Source: Zygnema cylindricum
Taxonomy: Eukaryota > Streptophyta > Zygnematophyceae > Zygnematales > Zygnemataceae
Assembly (NCBI GenBank): GCA_037447655.1
Contig: JBBHKE010002391.1
Span: 62,001 to 126,000 of the forward strand
Direction: 5' to 3'
Length of the DNA: 64,000 nucleotides
The notes under the pieces were generated by a model. That model ran no database searches, was not told the DNA's origin, and worked only from the letters and a program-made list of their open reading frames with translations. This document shows, piece by piece, positions 33,801 through 46,206 of this stretch (the first letter of the stretch is position 1; the number at the start of each line of letters is the position of its first letter). A program made the position numbers and the translations under genes.

Positions 33801-36800
33801 ACAGGCTTCGCCTCTAAATCTATACTCTCCTCCTCGGCACCTTTGTCGTTTTCTTTCAACTCCCTTCGGACTGCTTTTTGTTCGGTTTTGTCCTTCAACC
33901 CGATGTTTTCCTTTTGCCTTTCTTTTAATTTGCATTCTGAATCATTCATAACAATTACAGGCACTTTCTCCTCGTCCTTCATGCTCTCTTGCAAGTAAGT
34001 GTATTCATTTCCCGCCAGCTTCACTGCTAATGCATGTCCAGTCCCCTGGTTTTCCATTCCTTTGACAAGCCAACCCATTTTTCCCTTTAATGGCTCACAT
34101 GTACCTTCACTGCTAGTGACAGCTGGATTTTCGCCCTCATGACATTCTATATCCGCAGATCTACACTTCATTTCGTGTTTGGAGACTGTATTTACATCTC
34201 CTAGTACTGCTTGTTCAAAATTTTCTTTTGGTTCTCCTGACCTTCTAAGCCAACAAACTGGAAGCATCCCTGCCAATGATCCACTTGTTCGTGTTTTCTC
34301 TGAAGTGAACTTTGTGGTCACACTAGGCTCTAATTTTGAAACTTGCAGTCCTACACCACGCACCTCAGTTGGATCCCATCCCAGTCCCGCATAGAGTTCT
34401 TTACTTGCTTGTAAAATCAGCTGAGGATCATCTGTCGAGGCTCCAAGACTTTGGGACCGGTTAATGTTGTCACAGACTCCACAGCCCATGAACTTGGCTG
34501 CCTTCTTAGGTGCACCAGCCTTGCGTTTCTTTGCCTTGAGAGTAATGATTCGGCCACGCACTTTTGCATCAGACAGCCGGCGGCAAACCTCCCCCACAAG
34601 ACCCTTGAGGAACTTTTGCGCGTCAGCCTCACATGAAAATCGCACTCCCCAATTTATCGCGGCCCCAATAGACTTGCGTTCCTGTGCAGGTTGCACTGCC
34701 CTCGAGTCAATCCCGCGTGCATATGACCATAACATGTCACCTTTCTTTTTCCCAAACTCACGTTGAAGGCTGCCACGTGACAGCTTCCGGAGATCGGCGC
34801 AAGTCTTGAGTCCCTTAGAATGCAATCTCTTACGATGTGCATTACCAACTCCATGAAGGTCAGCAACTGGCAAGTCAGCAATAAAATCTGCAACCTGTGG
34901 CAACAAGGACACAAAACACACGGCAATGTCTTCAAGTCAGTACAAGGGCCACTGCTAGGAGATAACAGAAACAAAGGTCCAAAAGAACTCAAAGAGCCAC
35001 CAGAATGTAGGCAATAATTACCACAATACTCTCTCTTGTGCAATCAAGAGTAAACAAACTTAGCTACCTTTTCAGGGAGCACTTGAACTTGCCCATTGGG
35101 CTTCGCCTTCCTTGTGGCAAGGCGAGCCAAAAGCAGGTTGGGCGCAATGCCTGCGCTGGCCGGGCACTGGGTGCTCTCTGCAATCTCGCGCCGGATGGCC
35201 CTCGCAATCGCTGCGGGGTCTCCCAGCCCCGTGACGTCCAGAAAGGCCTCGTCGCAGCTGAGCGCCTGCACACTGCTGCTGTGCCGGTGCAGAATGGCGT
35301 ACACCTAGGGTGTGAGACATCCTGCAGATAAGCCTTTGTAGTTCACATGGGCCGGAGAGAACTAAGTACAGGCGGATTTTACTCCACCAAATAGTTGGTA
35401 TGCGCTTAAATTCATTGATTGCAATCCAAATAAAGTTAATTAACGGATTAAGGTCTAAATGTCTTTGCCAGCAAACTATCTTGAACTTTTGCATACATTT
35501 GCCAAATAAAGAAGCTCAACACTGACTCGCTTACAGTTGACATATACCATCTAGCAATATGGTGTGACGACATCAAATCCTACTCTGAATGAAACAAAAA
35601 AATGATCAAATTCTACATTCTAATAGGCCATTAGTAATAACACACGGATTAGAGGCACAAAAAAAAATGTAAATTCAGTTGTTGAAGCCAACCTCGATAA
35701 ACACCGAATCCTCCCATAACCATTTTCCACACCTCACCTGATCTGCCACTTTCTCATATGCCTTGAAGTCGTACGGCACAACCATCAGATTTGGACATCG
35801 ACGCTTGGCTTCCCGCATAAACATCCCAGCTGATACTCCAAAATTTCTTGCAATGTAATTGGCGGAAGAAATCTCTGCAGTCCCTCTTGAACTGTCTGAA
35901 TGACAAACTGCAACAGGCTGATTTGTGAGCTCAGGCCGATTTCGTATGACAACTGACACAAAGAAGCAGTCCATGTCAATATGGATTATCCAACGCTCTG
36001 CTGAATTTTTTCGTTTAAGTCCCAAAAGCCTTGCCTGGATATTGTTTTTTTTATTACTTGCCACTTTATGCTGTTCTGAAGGCAGGAAAGCCTGCAGATT
36101 TGGCTTGTCCACAGCGGAATAATCTCCAGCAGGAACGGGTGCTGCCTGATATCGATTTCGCCACGTGCCGATGAAATGAAGTCGAGAATACTGCAATACA
36201 CATTAATCAAATTTTATTAGATAAAAACAATCATGATACAGAATACCACATCTAGGTTGCCAAAACTGCATACAACCATCCACCTAAGGCCTCAAAAAGT
36301 CCTTGATTCCAGCTCATCCGAAAAAAAGGAACTGCTGAAACCCAGGAATCATTAAAGTGCCACCTGCCTTGTAGTAATTCTGGATGAAGTTTGGATCACC
36401 CTTGGTCGAGTGAGAGCGCACAGATGGAACTCTGCTTGGAAATGCCTCGTTACTCTCCTGTTTGCCCAGTTCTCCCCTTCCATTCACCAGCGGATCTTCC
36501 TCATCAGTTTCCCCCACCAACTGTGTTTCCTCTACATTCAGTGTTGAATCGTTTCCACTGTCGCAGTTGTCACCATCAGAATCAACCACTTCTGTACTGC
36601 TATTAACAGGTACAACAGTTTTTAACACAAGATCTTGGTGTTCATCCTCCAATTCCATCCAGTCCGCATCCAAATTTGCCTTGTAGTAATTCTGGATGGA
36701 ATTTTGATCACCCTTTGTCGAGTGAGTACGCACAGAGAGAACTTTGCTTGAAGATACCTCGTTTTTCTCCTGTTTGCCCAGTTCTCCCCTTCCATTCATC

Positions 36801-39800
36801 AGCGGATCTTCCTCATCAGTTTCCCCCACCAACTGTGTTTCCTCTACATTCAGTATTGAATAGTTTCCACTGTCACAGTTGTAGCCATCAGAATCAACCA
36901 CCTCTGTACTGATATTAACAACAGTTTTCAACACAAGATCTTGGTGTTTATCCTCAAATCCCATTTTCAAATTGAGCACATTTTTTCCTTCCATCGAGTT
37001 AGCATCCAAATCTGCCACATGTTGCACTCCCGCCATAGCTGAGTCCACGACGCGAGTACTGAGAAAATCCTTATCCGTTGCCGCATGTTCATCAGAAACG
37101 AAGCTTTTTTGGGGCTCAGCCCTTTCGGCAGAAAAAGCAGATGTACATGTTACATCTCTTGCAACCCTGTGGCTATAATCCATTTCAGCATGTGTGGAAG
37201 GTACCAAAGGTGACAAGTACGACTGTGATTCGCCCACAGTTTTCACTCGAGAAACGTCTAAACCTGATCTTTTCTCCTGCTTTCTCTCATATGCCCCCCA
37301 ACTTTTGATCTTACCACTCAGATCACCATTACTTCCTGTAACTGTGTTCTCACAAACCAATAACGTTGTACCACAATGCATCTTGCAGACATTGGGCCTG
37401 GCTTGAGTTGCTGGTTCTAAATCCCCGTTCATTCCAACACACACAACCCCCCCCGACCCCTTCAATCTCCAAACCCTCAGCATCTCGTCAGGTATGTCCT
37501 TAACTTCTGCGTCTTCACCTCCACTTTCTATTCCATAGTGAGAAGAGTTTTTCAACTGCTCTTGTCCTTGTTCCTTCCAAGTGTTGCCCTGAAGACTGGC
37601 TTGAGCGAGCGGCAGCTGCGGGAATTTGAAAGCTACCTCCAGTGTGGTTTGTCCTGGATGATCATATGCCAACCTGAGAAGTTTGTAGTGGTCAACTGCA
37701 ACCCCACCATAAACCATTTTTCCACTTTTTAGGAGGGAGAAGGCACTTAATGCACCACGTGGTCAAGCACAAAGTAAACCTGTAGCTAATATGCATAATT
37801 GGAGCTTGTATTTTGCCTTCATTTTAGCTGTCTGATAAAGTAAGCAAGTGAATTTCTCCCATTCATTGTCCTCATAGTTTGGCTTATCCAATGCTCGAAC
37901 CCAGGAAATATTCACCCCCTTTTTCCACACAGAAATGGCTTTCTTGCTAAGTAACCGCACAGCTCACCACCATTACTGTGGCTTTTTTAAACAATATTAA
38001 CTCAACAGTGCTCAAAAAAAAGCAATGTCAACATAAGCCACGCAGACGAGATACGTCCCACAAAGTTCTCTGCTGAACATGAATAGGTATTTCACCTTAA
38101 GAAACCATTGAACCGTCCATAAATAGTGTGAACCACACAGACAGAAGTGAAAGTGGATCAAAACTAGATAATTACACAAAATGGGACGGAGGCATGACTT
38201 GTAAGAAGCATTCAAAATGTTTTACCTGGCAACAGCTCCCCAGCGAGGATGGAATCTGTCACCCAGGCTGGCTTTAAGATAGGCGGCAAACTCTTCTTAT
38301 GCCTGCAACAAATTTCATAGCCTCCATTTCCAAAAGCAAGGATGTTTATAAGGATGATGCAAATAATTATTTCCAAATATAAGTAATGCACATCACAGAA
38401 TGATGTTTTTCGCATGGTTGCAAAGCTGGTCACAACCATGCAGATTTCCTCTGCCCAGTGACATATTGTACACTGACGTAAAAAAAACAGCAATCAATGA
38501 TAGCAATCAATGATAGAACAATATGTTGGTGGGACATTTCATAATCTGTGACTAATTAAGCTTGTGCTTATTCATTGGCAACAATGCAAAGTATTTATTG
38601 AGGGGTTAACAAACAGCCTTCAGTTTTGAATAGCAGCCTACAATCAGAATAATTGTTTGAGGAGTCAATATCTATTGCAAAAAATAACTTTGGACAGTTG
38701 CTCAAAAAAAGACAATTAGAAGAAAAAGGCCTAGCTCCTGATATGATATATCTAGCTCTCGCTTTTAGTGTACTAGCTCAGAAACTAAAGGGTAACAACA
38801 AGTAAAGAGAAGTTGCAACTTCGCGCTCGTACATTAAGGATTCAAGCAGGGCGCATTGACTGAAACAAACCAAAGCACAGCATTGAACGTTCTCCCTTAG
38901 TCACTTATCGCATACACACATGCTTCTTCATCCCACTTGCCTTGTCGCTTCCACGCACCTGTAGTCAAGGTATTTGCCATCTGGAAGGTGCGAACAAATG
39001 ATATGCGTCACTTGTGCACTCATGTAATTCTCAAATGTGCCCCCATGCGCCAGCATCAGGTGCTTGAGCTCCTGCCAAGATTTACAGGTATGCCACAGCA
39101 TACCAAAACCACGTATGGTTGCCACAACAAGACACACGTCAAAGGCTTGCTTGGAGTTACGATACGACAGAAGGTTGCTGATAAGATGTTCAATCAATTG
39201 CGACAATCCTGCGAATTGGAGATGCGTAATTTACGATGCAGTCACAGTAGAATGTTGTATGCTCGCTGTTATAAGACTCAGAAGGGTACCTGATGCGACG
39301 GTGTGGTGTATCCGTTCACCCATATTATAACTCCTTGAAAAATTTGACTGAAGCCTTCCGGCATGATAATTCCATCGTCTTCTGAAGGTCTACAAGTACC
39401 ACATAAGTAAGACTTGAATAAAATGAGATGATTAGGTTACAGATGAACTAAAAAGAGATAAGGGAACAAAGTCTTTTCTTAAATGATAAGAGATAATTGA
39501 AAAAATAAGGATAAGATGGACAACGCACATCCAAAAGAGTGCATTTTAACAATAAGTTGTAAAATCTCCTAACTGAAACATTCTTGACTAAACAAAAGTC
39601 ATTTTAACTCAAACAAGTCAATACAGTCTGCTAAAAAATCAGCAACAGTTGCACTCACTGGAGCAGCCTTTCTGTAGCATCTGACTGAAACTGCTCACGA
39701 AGCTTCCTTGTCTTTTCGTCCATATACCTGCCCAAAAAGATTTGGAAACTTGGACCCACAACATGATGAGAACTACAAACACAATACTCTTCCCCAGCAG

Positions 39801-41507
39801 GTACATTACGAAGCAGGTTTCTCCATACCAAGAAAACCTGATACGTCAACATATATGTGATTACTGTGTTATTCAAAACAGGCATACCTTTCTACATTAT
39901 TCACAAACAAAACATTGAAGCATAAAACTTTATGGCTGAAACTTTTATGGCCAAGTCATTCTGGGAAACATGGTTATTGAAACCAACAAACAAATGCATT
40001 CCAAACAAAAAGGACGGTACAAGCAACAAAACAAATCAAACTAGATAAACAGAATACTCCAGAGAAGGATTATAAAAAACAGATCATATGTATGCAAAAC
40101 CAGAACCGAAGTTATGTGTGTGCGTGTGTGTGTTCCTTTTGCATGTTATACAATGACGAGAAAACCAGAACCAGATAGTTTATGGAGGCAGAAAGGTCAG
40201 AAACAGCATTGATTGGTATTTATACAGAGAACCCAATGAATTGTGGTAATCAGCAAACCATCAATGCATCTAACTGTTTTTGTACACCTAAAAAAAACGA
40301 AACGAAACGGACTCGATGAAAACCAGCAAAGAAGAATGAAAGAAGGAGAGGCGAGAGAGGCAAGAGACAGGCAGAGAAAGCGGGTGGTGCACTAGACCCA
40401 ATGCGAGAATAGAACACTTAAATTGGCAAATAGTTGAGAAGTGGTCAGATGATTGAAAAATCCCCTTGACATAAGACGGATAACCAACTATCCAGTTTAT
40501 AAATAATAAGAAAAAAATTACATCTTTCATCAGCTGGATATCCAAGATCAATTAAATTTCATTTTTTAACATAGAAATGCTCTACTGCAACTCCCAATCT
40601 GTTCTGCGTACGGGAACTACACTAAGGTTTTATTAGTGTTAATGTGAAATTACAATATATGATACTATTTTAGTGCAAGGAGACGTGGCAGATTACAGTC
40701 CATCCCTTAAAAAGTGTTGTTAACACTGTTTTTTGCCAGAAAAGTTGCGAACAATCGGTGTTACTGACTCTAATAAAAATGGACAATGTAGTCTTTTGGG
40801 GTTGTTGAAAAACAGTAATCATTAAGGTGATTACTGCGCTTCATTGATTAAAAATAAAAAAAGGAGTTAAAACCAATTCCCGAATGAACTAAGTTGGCCA
40901 GGAACAATGGAACTCGCAACATCTTGCTAAAAATAATGGTGAAGAACTTCATATTAAAACAGAATTCTTGCAGTGGTACAACAGCTAAGATTCTTTAATG
41001 GATGCCATCAGATTAAAAGAAAAAAAAAAAAACATTAAACAACGAAATTTTCCAAATTTACCTCAAGGTTAAAATGATACTTTAGGAAATGTAAACACAC
41101 AACAAAAAATGTATAAAAAGGAATGGTTCATAAATTCGAGTCCATCCTGGACCATACCCAATTTAAATATTCATACAATATTCTAGAAAACAATACTTCA
41201 TGCAACAAAAGCAAAAGGATGAAAAGATTGCGTTTCACAATAATCATGGACAAACTATCAGCTGAAACCGAGGTTGATTATTGAATGATGAAAGATGGCT
41301 TGCTCACTTTCCAAATTCTCCAAATCCCCAAGTAGGTCTATCTCGATTCTTGCATTGTTGCGAGTTCTTCGTTCCATCATGGTCCCGAAAAGCAAAATTA
41401 GCAAAATTAGAATTGATTTTCTCTATAATTTCCCTGTCCGTAACGGGAGGAGACCAGATGGTCGCGCGTATTCCTATCTCCTGCCGTGAGTTTCCACGAG
41501 TAGCCAT
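30815..41507 (-). CDS. REV1: DNA repair protein REV1 (Y-family deoxycytidyl transferase)
   Basis: Translesion polymerase that inserts dCMP opposite abasic sites and damaged G, and scaffolds other bypass polymerases in the nucleus. The exons I place on the minus strand are 41308-41507, 39659-39727, 39290-39389, 38959-39071, 38226-38302, 36368-37695, 35738-36190, 35068-35304, 33275-34894, 32940-33160, 32557-32644, 31306-32249, 31077-31137 and 30815-30859. They join in frame to 1852 codons including the stop, giving 1851 aa, longer than the roughly 1100-1250 aa usual for plants and human. Order: N-terminal GFGEFGKYMDEKTRK, BRCT, long linker, SRLHFIGTWR, catalytic core, three UBM-like motifs, C-terminal module ending VVKKYYGGHLELF. 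Start ATG 41507 is the first ATG in the frame. Least certain are the acceptors at 33160 and 32644 and the GC donor after 36368. No disabling change seen. Confidence 0.9.
31878..31940 (-). other. REV1: REV1 ubiquitin-binding motif 3
   Basis: IDQTVFAELPREIQEDVMRA in exon 12 is the best UBM match of the three (V/F, LP, IQ). The C-terminal module FKRILEGLWEEQPP...VLAVARIL follows. Confidence 0.8.
33013..33090 (-). other. REV1: REV1 ubiquitin-binding motif 2
   Basis: VDRSVLEALPLTLRRELERA in exon 10 has the UBM pattern. This exon is markedly GC-rich compared with its neighbours, as is exon 8. Confidence 0.7.
33630..33704 (-). other. REV1: REV1 ubiquitin-binding motif 1
   Basis: LDPTVLAALPEDILGELETA fits the UBM pattern (D..V...LP..I..E) that binds ubiquitin on PCNA. 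It lies in exon 9 after a long unordered segment. Confidence 0.75.
34270..36190 (-). other. REV1: REV1 catalytic core (exons 7-9)
   Basis: SRLHFIGTW contains the Arg that pairs with incoming dCTP in REV1. IIHIDMDCFFVSV has the first catalytic Asp, and SCDEAFLDV the Asp-Glu pair. TRKAKPNGQ and LHGVGNAHRKRLHSKGLKT are the fingers/thumb helix-hairpin-helix. CGVCDNINRSQSL and VRGVGLQVSKLE belong to the little finger (exon 9 start). Residues about 630-1065. All catalytic acids are present. Confidence 0.92.
36191..36367 (-). other. REV1: REV1 intron 6 with probable GC-AG ends
   Basis: To keep IQNYYK joined in frame to YSRLHFIGTW, the donor must be AAG|GCAGGT (exon end 36368) and the acceptor TTGCAG|TATTC (exon start 36190). 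The GT four bases downstream (AAGGCAG|GTGGC) would shift the frame. AG|GC donors are a known minor class. Confidence 0.65.
36366..36965 (-). repeat. REV1: 312-bp tandem duplication inside REV1 exon 6
   Basis: Two copies, about 36366-36677 and 36678-36965, keep the reading frame (312 = 104 codons). Each codes for STEVVDSDG, NVEETQLVGETDEEDPL and HSTKGD..IQNYYKA. Only the copy next to the intron supplies the IQNYYK that precedes SRLHFIGTW; the other places a second IQNYYKA in the linker. Confidence 0.9.
38226..39389 (-). other. REV1: REV1 BRCT domain (exons 3-5)
   Basis: The exons encode IFQGVIIWVNGYTTPSHQ, ELKHLMLAHGGTFENYMS, THIICSHLPDGK and LPPILKPAWVTDSILAGELLP in order, about residues 103-186. 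This matches the REV1 BRCT, including the GG turn and the W of the last helix. BRCT helps bring REV1 to DNA ends and to PCNA. Splice sites keep phase at every junction. Confidence 0.9.
39728..41307 (-). other. REV1: REV1 intron 1
   Basis: Donor AAA|GTGAGC... read as GGAAA then GTGAGC at 41307, acceptor GGGCAG before 39727. About 1.58 kb, AT-rich, with a GT microsatellite near 40117-40132. No other gene seen. Confidence 0.75.
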
Positions 41508-41826
41508 GGTTCCATCAACAATCTGGCAACAGGGCTCCACTTCTCATAAACAAACCAGAAAGAGAGGACTTTACTCGAAATGGAATCGAGTAATACTGTA
41601 CAAATCGATTTTGCTTGACGAAATCGAACTTGCGTTAGGATTGAAGTGACGAACGGAATCTGTAACATGAGTCACGATATTGAATTGGCACATCGAAACT
41701 TTGCGGATCGTATTGAAATGAATCGACATGGCTAGTGCGACACCACAAACCATATCGAAATGTCATTCGTAAAGTATTGATTTGCGATTCCGTTTCGAAA
41801 GCCGAGGTGAAAATGATAGCACACGA
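41508..41826 (-). promoter_or_regulatory. REV1: REV1 5' region
   Basis: 319 bp between the REV1 ATG and a hAT-like insertion. In-frame GTG at 41540 is not used as a start here. No TATA box or other element could be assigned. Confidence 0.4.
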
Positions 41827-42714
41827 CAGAGGTCGCAAACGGTCAACCGAAACCGTGACCGACCGTTAACCGACAGCCCGCGCCGAATCCGGAACGGATT
41901 CGGTTGCCAAATTTTTAGGGCCGGGCGGTTGCGGTCGGTCGATTCACCAGAAATAAAAACGGTCGGTTACGGTCGGTCAACCAAAAAACCAAAAAATATG
42001 AAAATTTTGTACTGTCCATACAATCCAACATTATTGCACTCTGTACTCTTTGGTATCGTGGAAGTACGTGACATCATGATTAGCGTCGCAAATCTGACAC
42101 GGTAGTAACACTCTTTTTTTCGCAAATCTTAGGGAAGGCGACAAAGCGTCGCAAATCTGACACGGTACACCGCGAATCGTTATTAGACTATAGAAAATAT
42201 TAGAGTAAAGAAAAAAATAGCGTCATTCATTCAAATTTAGTGCCAGGAGACGTGGCATATTATGGTCCATGTTCTTAAATAGTGTAATTTGTTCTATTTA
42301 AGGTATCAATGTCAAAATTTTGGGGTGCCAATATAGAGTACATAAGGCTAATAACGATTCACGACGTAGTGCACTATTCATTTCGCAAATCTTATGAACG
42401 CGACAAAGCGTCGCAAATCTAACACGTTAGTAAACACTATTCATTTCGCAAATCTAAGGGTACGCGACAAATCGTAATTATTGGTTTATTTATACGTCGT
42501 ACATTAGATAATTTTGTATTTTTTCGGTTACGGGCGGGCACGGTTAGTCGCGAGATATCGAGTTTCGGTTAACTGATATTTTCATAAACGCCAGTCGGAT
42601 AACGGTTAACAATTTCGGAGCGTGACATAATCCGGTCGGGCGTCAGTTACTCAAATTTTGAAAAAAAAAACGGTCGGTTTCGGTTTTGTAAATTTTTGAC
42701 TTTTGCGACCTCTG
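41827..42714. mobile_element. hAT-like non-autonomous transposon
   Basis: Terminal inverted repeats CAGAGGTCGCAAA at both ends (13 bp perfect). Flanks GCACACGA (41819-41826) and CCACACGA (42715-42722) are an 8-bp duplication with one mismatch, the size typical of hAT. Subterminal DNA is rich in ACGGTCGGT repeats, as in many plant hAT elements. The inside holds repeats of CGCAAATCT-ACACG and no transposase frame. Confidence 0.85.
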
Positions 42715-44800
42715 CCACACGACCATGGACGATCTCCGATTGGTGTGCGTTTCGACCAGGAGGTTCAGACTTCATATTTTTCAAACAACATTTAGTTCAC
42801 TTCGTAGTGAAGATTAAAAGAAACACCTTTCAATATAGAGCGTTAAAATTTAAAATTTGTAGTTTTACTAAACACTAAATTACCAGCTATCTACAATTTC
42901 CAGGGAGTAGTTTCACCCTTAATAAACTTTGTCAAAAAAAAAACATATTTTTGGGAGCTGTCAAATTAAATTTAATATTCTTTTAAAATGTAGACGTACC
43001 GTAACATTCGTGTATGAATCTGACAATCATGTAGCCAACTACGTTAGGTTCTCAGTTTTGCCCATCTTGGAAAACCATAAATGTAACTCATGGTTGTGCC
43101 CATGTGTCAAATTAAAGGTTGGTTTCTATCGTTTTCCGCCAAATTTCAATCTACAACGACAAAAATTTTTGTCGGGGGAGAAGGTAAAATACAAAGTACA
43201 ACTTAAGTCATCTTGAAACTTTGAATATACCAGTTTGGCGTCTTTCTCTTTTCCACCCACTACCACGTGGTACCAGCTCATCTTCAACTTTAACTTAAAT
43301 TAACTCGGGAGTCGACTTTATTTAAAGTAGCACTTGAGAAACAACAAGAAACATTTGCACATGTGCCAACCGTATTTCAACATTTTTGCACGAGGGTGAG
43401 AGTACACGTCATAATTTTTCCCTACTTGTCACACGCATGTACAAAAATATATTTGGACGATTTCCGACCTCCACTTTCACTATGAGTACTTTGCAAAAGT
43501 CATCGTCGCCGTCGCCTCTTCCCCTCTCTCAAGCACTAGCCTCTTCGAGGAATGCAACAAAAATATAATGGTATAGAATGAAAGAGTTTAAATAAAAAAT
43601 GCCTACCTTTGGGCGTAGTTTAATGGTAGATCGAGTGAGAAAAGACAAGAGAAAAATTCGTGAGACTGTGGCAAAAGTTATAAAATTAGACGTCAACGTT
43701 GTCACGAATGAGCATGGCGTCACAATGTCCCATAACCCTAAACATTGACAATGTCACGGAAAATTTGACGTCTACAACTACGAATACACCAGTAGTCGTT
43801 ATAAGTGTTAATCACACTAATTTTGTCCCATTTTTTTCTGGCCTGAATTATAAGTTAGTAATGTTAATATCAAAATTAACTTTATCATGGAATTTTTCCA
43901 TATAACATTGACCATGTTATGTCATTTTTGTATAAATTCACGTAACGTACAACACGTTTGTTTTTGTAGAAAACGTCCACATGATATCTCATTTCAATTA
44001 CATTAAGTGGGTTTCGTGTGTGAGTTAACACTCTTTGTTAGCCGCCGAGAAGTGCAAGAACATAACTTCACATAAAACGAAAAATAATGTAAAATAGCAA
44101 AAAATACTGTAAAATTTTATCGTAATTTATATGTTTCACACGGTTTCGAAACCCCACAAATACATATCTCGACAAAAATTCTAAAGGTACACTTGAAACA
44201 TTACAGGGTGTAGCTCACCTTAGACACTACAGAGTCGGCACACAAATTGGTGTTAAATGCAAAATTTAATGTTCAACTTCTTATTTATAAACCAAATTAA
44301 AATAAAAACACCATTCACAATAATCGTCTACTACTTTTTTAGTACATGAATAATAAAGAACAATGCCATTTTTTAATTGTCCACAACCATCGCAAGATTT
44401 GAATGCGTTTACGAACATCACAAACATTCTACACGTCTACAACTTTTGTATTGGTGTGATAATAATCAATTTATGAAATTTTGTTTCAGTTATGTTGTGT
44501 TGCATTGTTCACTTTCAGTTTTGTAGTTTTGTATTGTATGTACACTCTAGTTTTGTCGAGCCCATGCCGTTGTGCGCCCAAATCCTTAAGACTTGGCGTA
44601 ATGTTTACCATTTTTGTCTTTCAGGACCTATTCTTCTCTTAGTTATTTCCCTGATTTTGATGCTATTGGTAGTGTCCACGATCTTTGCCGTCAATGCGTG
44701 CCTATGATCTCCCTCGTCGAGTGCATTATATCTGATTTTTACTTTTCGGCCTCGTCTTTTTATTTTTTAATACATGCAAGCTAAGAGTTAAAATCCCTTT
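42715..44800. other. AT-rich intergenic DNA
   Basis: No supported gene. A short frame at 43482-43568 (MSTLQKSSSPSPLPLS) is Ser/Pro-rich and unrecognised. Confidence 0.5.
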
Positions 44801-46206
44801 GTTTGGAAGCGGTCAAAAATTCGAGTGGTAGACCATTCAATCACATATGGAATTCAAAACCCAAGCTCGAGATGAGATGGTATATTGCGACAATGATATT
44901 TGGATCAATATGTCAAGCTCGGACGCTTAACAGGCACCCTTTAATTTCCCCAAGGATTTCTAGGCCTTTTTTCCTCGGTACGGTCATCAAAGTACGAAGA
45001 AAGGAGTGCAACCAGCTGGACAAAATCTTTATATTTACCAAACTGAGCGGAATACACCTTACATCACGCCTAACGAAGGCTGGACAACGGAGTTATTCCG
45101 CCTTAAAGATGGCCAGTCTGTTACATGTGACTCGTTTCCACCTACTCCGGTGGGGGAGTACATTCGGGAACGCCGCGTCACTTTTGGGATAGTCTTTTAG
45201 ATTTTGCCGTTGGCTGTCTGTAGGAGGTCAGTTCAGGTCCACGAGACGGGCAGAGCATTTATTACTTAGAGTCAAAGATTAGGCGTTTCAGGTCGATTTA
45301 GGACTTTGTTACTCTTAAGTGTCGTATACAAGGACATGTGGCTTCCATTCCAGCGAAGGCTAGACGCCTAACTTTTAGCCCTAAGTGTTGTACAGCCTGT
45401 TTTTCTCTTAGGTCCGCACGATAACAATTTCTGGCCGCTGATTGGCTCCAAGTATTGCTTTGACTTTGGCACTTGGAGTAGGACAAACTTTGCTTGTATA
45501 AGGTACTTGGGGCTGAAGGAGACAAGTTGCGGTTGCGTTTACAATAGGTTCTCCTGAGAAAACCCCCAGAAAATACAATCAATCTTTCTTTTGGAAAACT
45601 GTTGCATTGTGTCGTGACCTCTTTTGCCATCTTTATTTTGGATTGTCTTTTGTGGAAACCGTAGCTCGGGTGGGTGGTTGGCACTATCCTCTCTTTGGGC
45701 GGTTTGGATTTTCGTTGTTTGAAACTTAGAAGAGTCAGTACGGATTCGTGCGGTGGGACCGAGGGGAGAGGGAGAATCATATCAGTCTTCGGGGCAATTA
45801 GGAGAGGCTTCTCCTTCTCAGTTGTGTCTTTGTTGCACTCCGGGGTATGTGAGCTCGCTTTACCATTTTGATTGATTTATATCTTTATGTCTCTTTTCTG
45901 GGGCAAGGTGATATTGTTGAATCTGAAAAATTCGATATTTATTATTTCTAAATTTCTGCGTGGGAGTTATTTGCGCACTATTGGGGTCGTTCTTGGTTTC
46001 TGTTCGTAGTTTTTGCGGGCCAGATTGGACGACTAGCATCCCATTTTCCTCATTTGGGGGTAGTATTGAAAGGTGCAACAGTTAGTGGGCTTCTTGCGGA
46101 TAAGCACAGTACTGAAAAAGCCACCTGTCTCTTTAAGTTAAAGAGGATAGGTGCTTAGGGCGGAGTACTTGTATAAAGGGATTTAGCTTTTCTCTTCCGG
46201 CCAGCT
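44801..46206. other. Unassigned region, possibly leader of an unknown retroelement
   Basis: A plus-strand frame around 44870-45200 is open apart from two stops (NLYIYQTERNTPYITPNEGW, RLKDGQSVTC), and 45200-46206 has no frame. By position it may belong with the gag-like frame at 46207. Nothing recognised. Confidence 0.2.

Noticed and set aside
30815-41507. Polymerase gene first read as DNA polymerase kappa (DinB type)
   Set aside because: The BRCT domain, SRLHFIGTW segment, UBM motifs and C-terminal module are specific to REV1.
41508-41540. Upstream start of REV1 at 41540
   Set aside because: The codon is GTG; the first in-frame ATG is 41507.
44492-44707. Small membrane protein candidate
   Set aside because: Hydrophobic only because the DNA is T-rich; no homologous pattern or codon bias.
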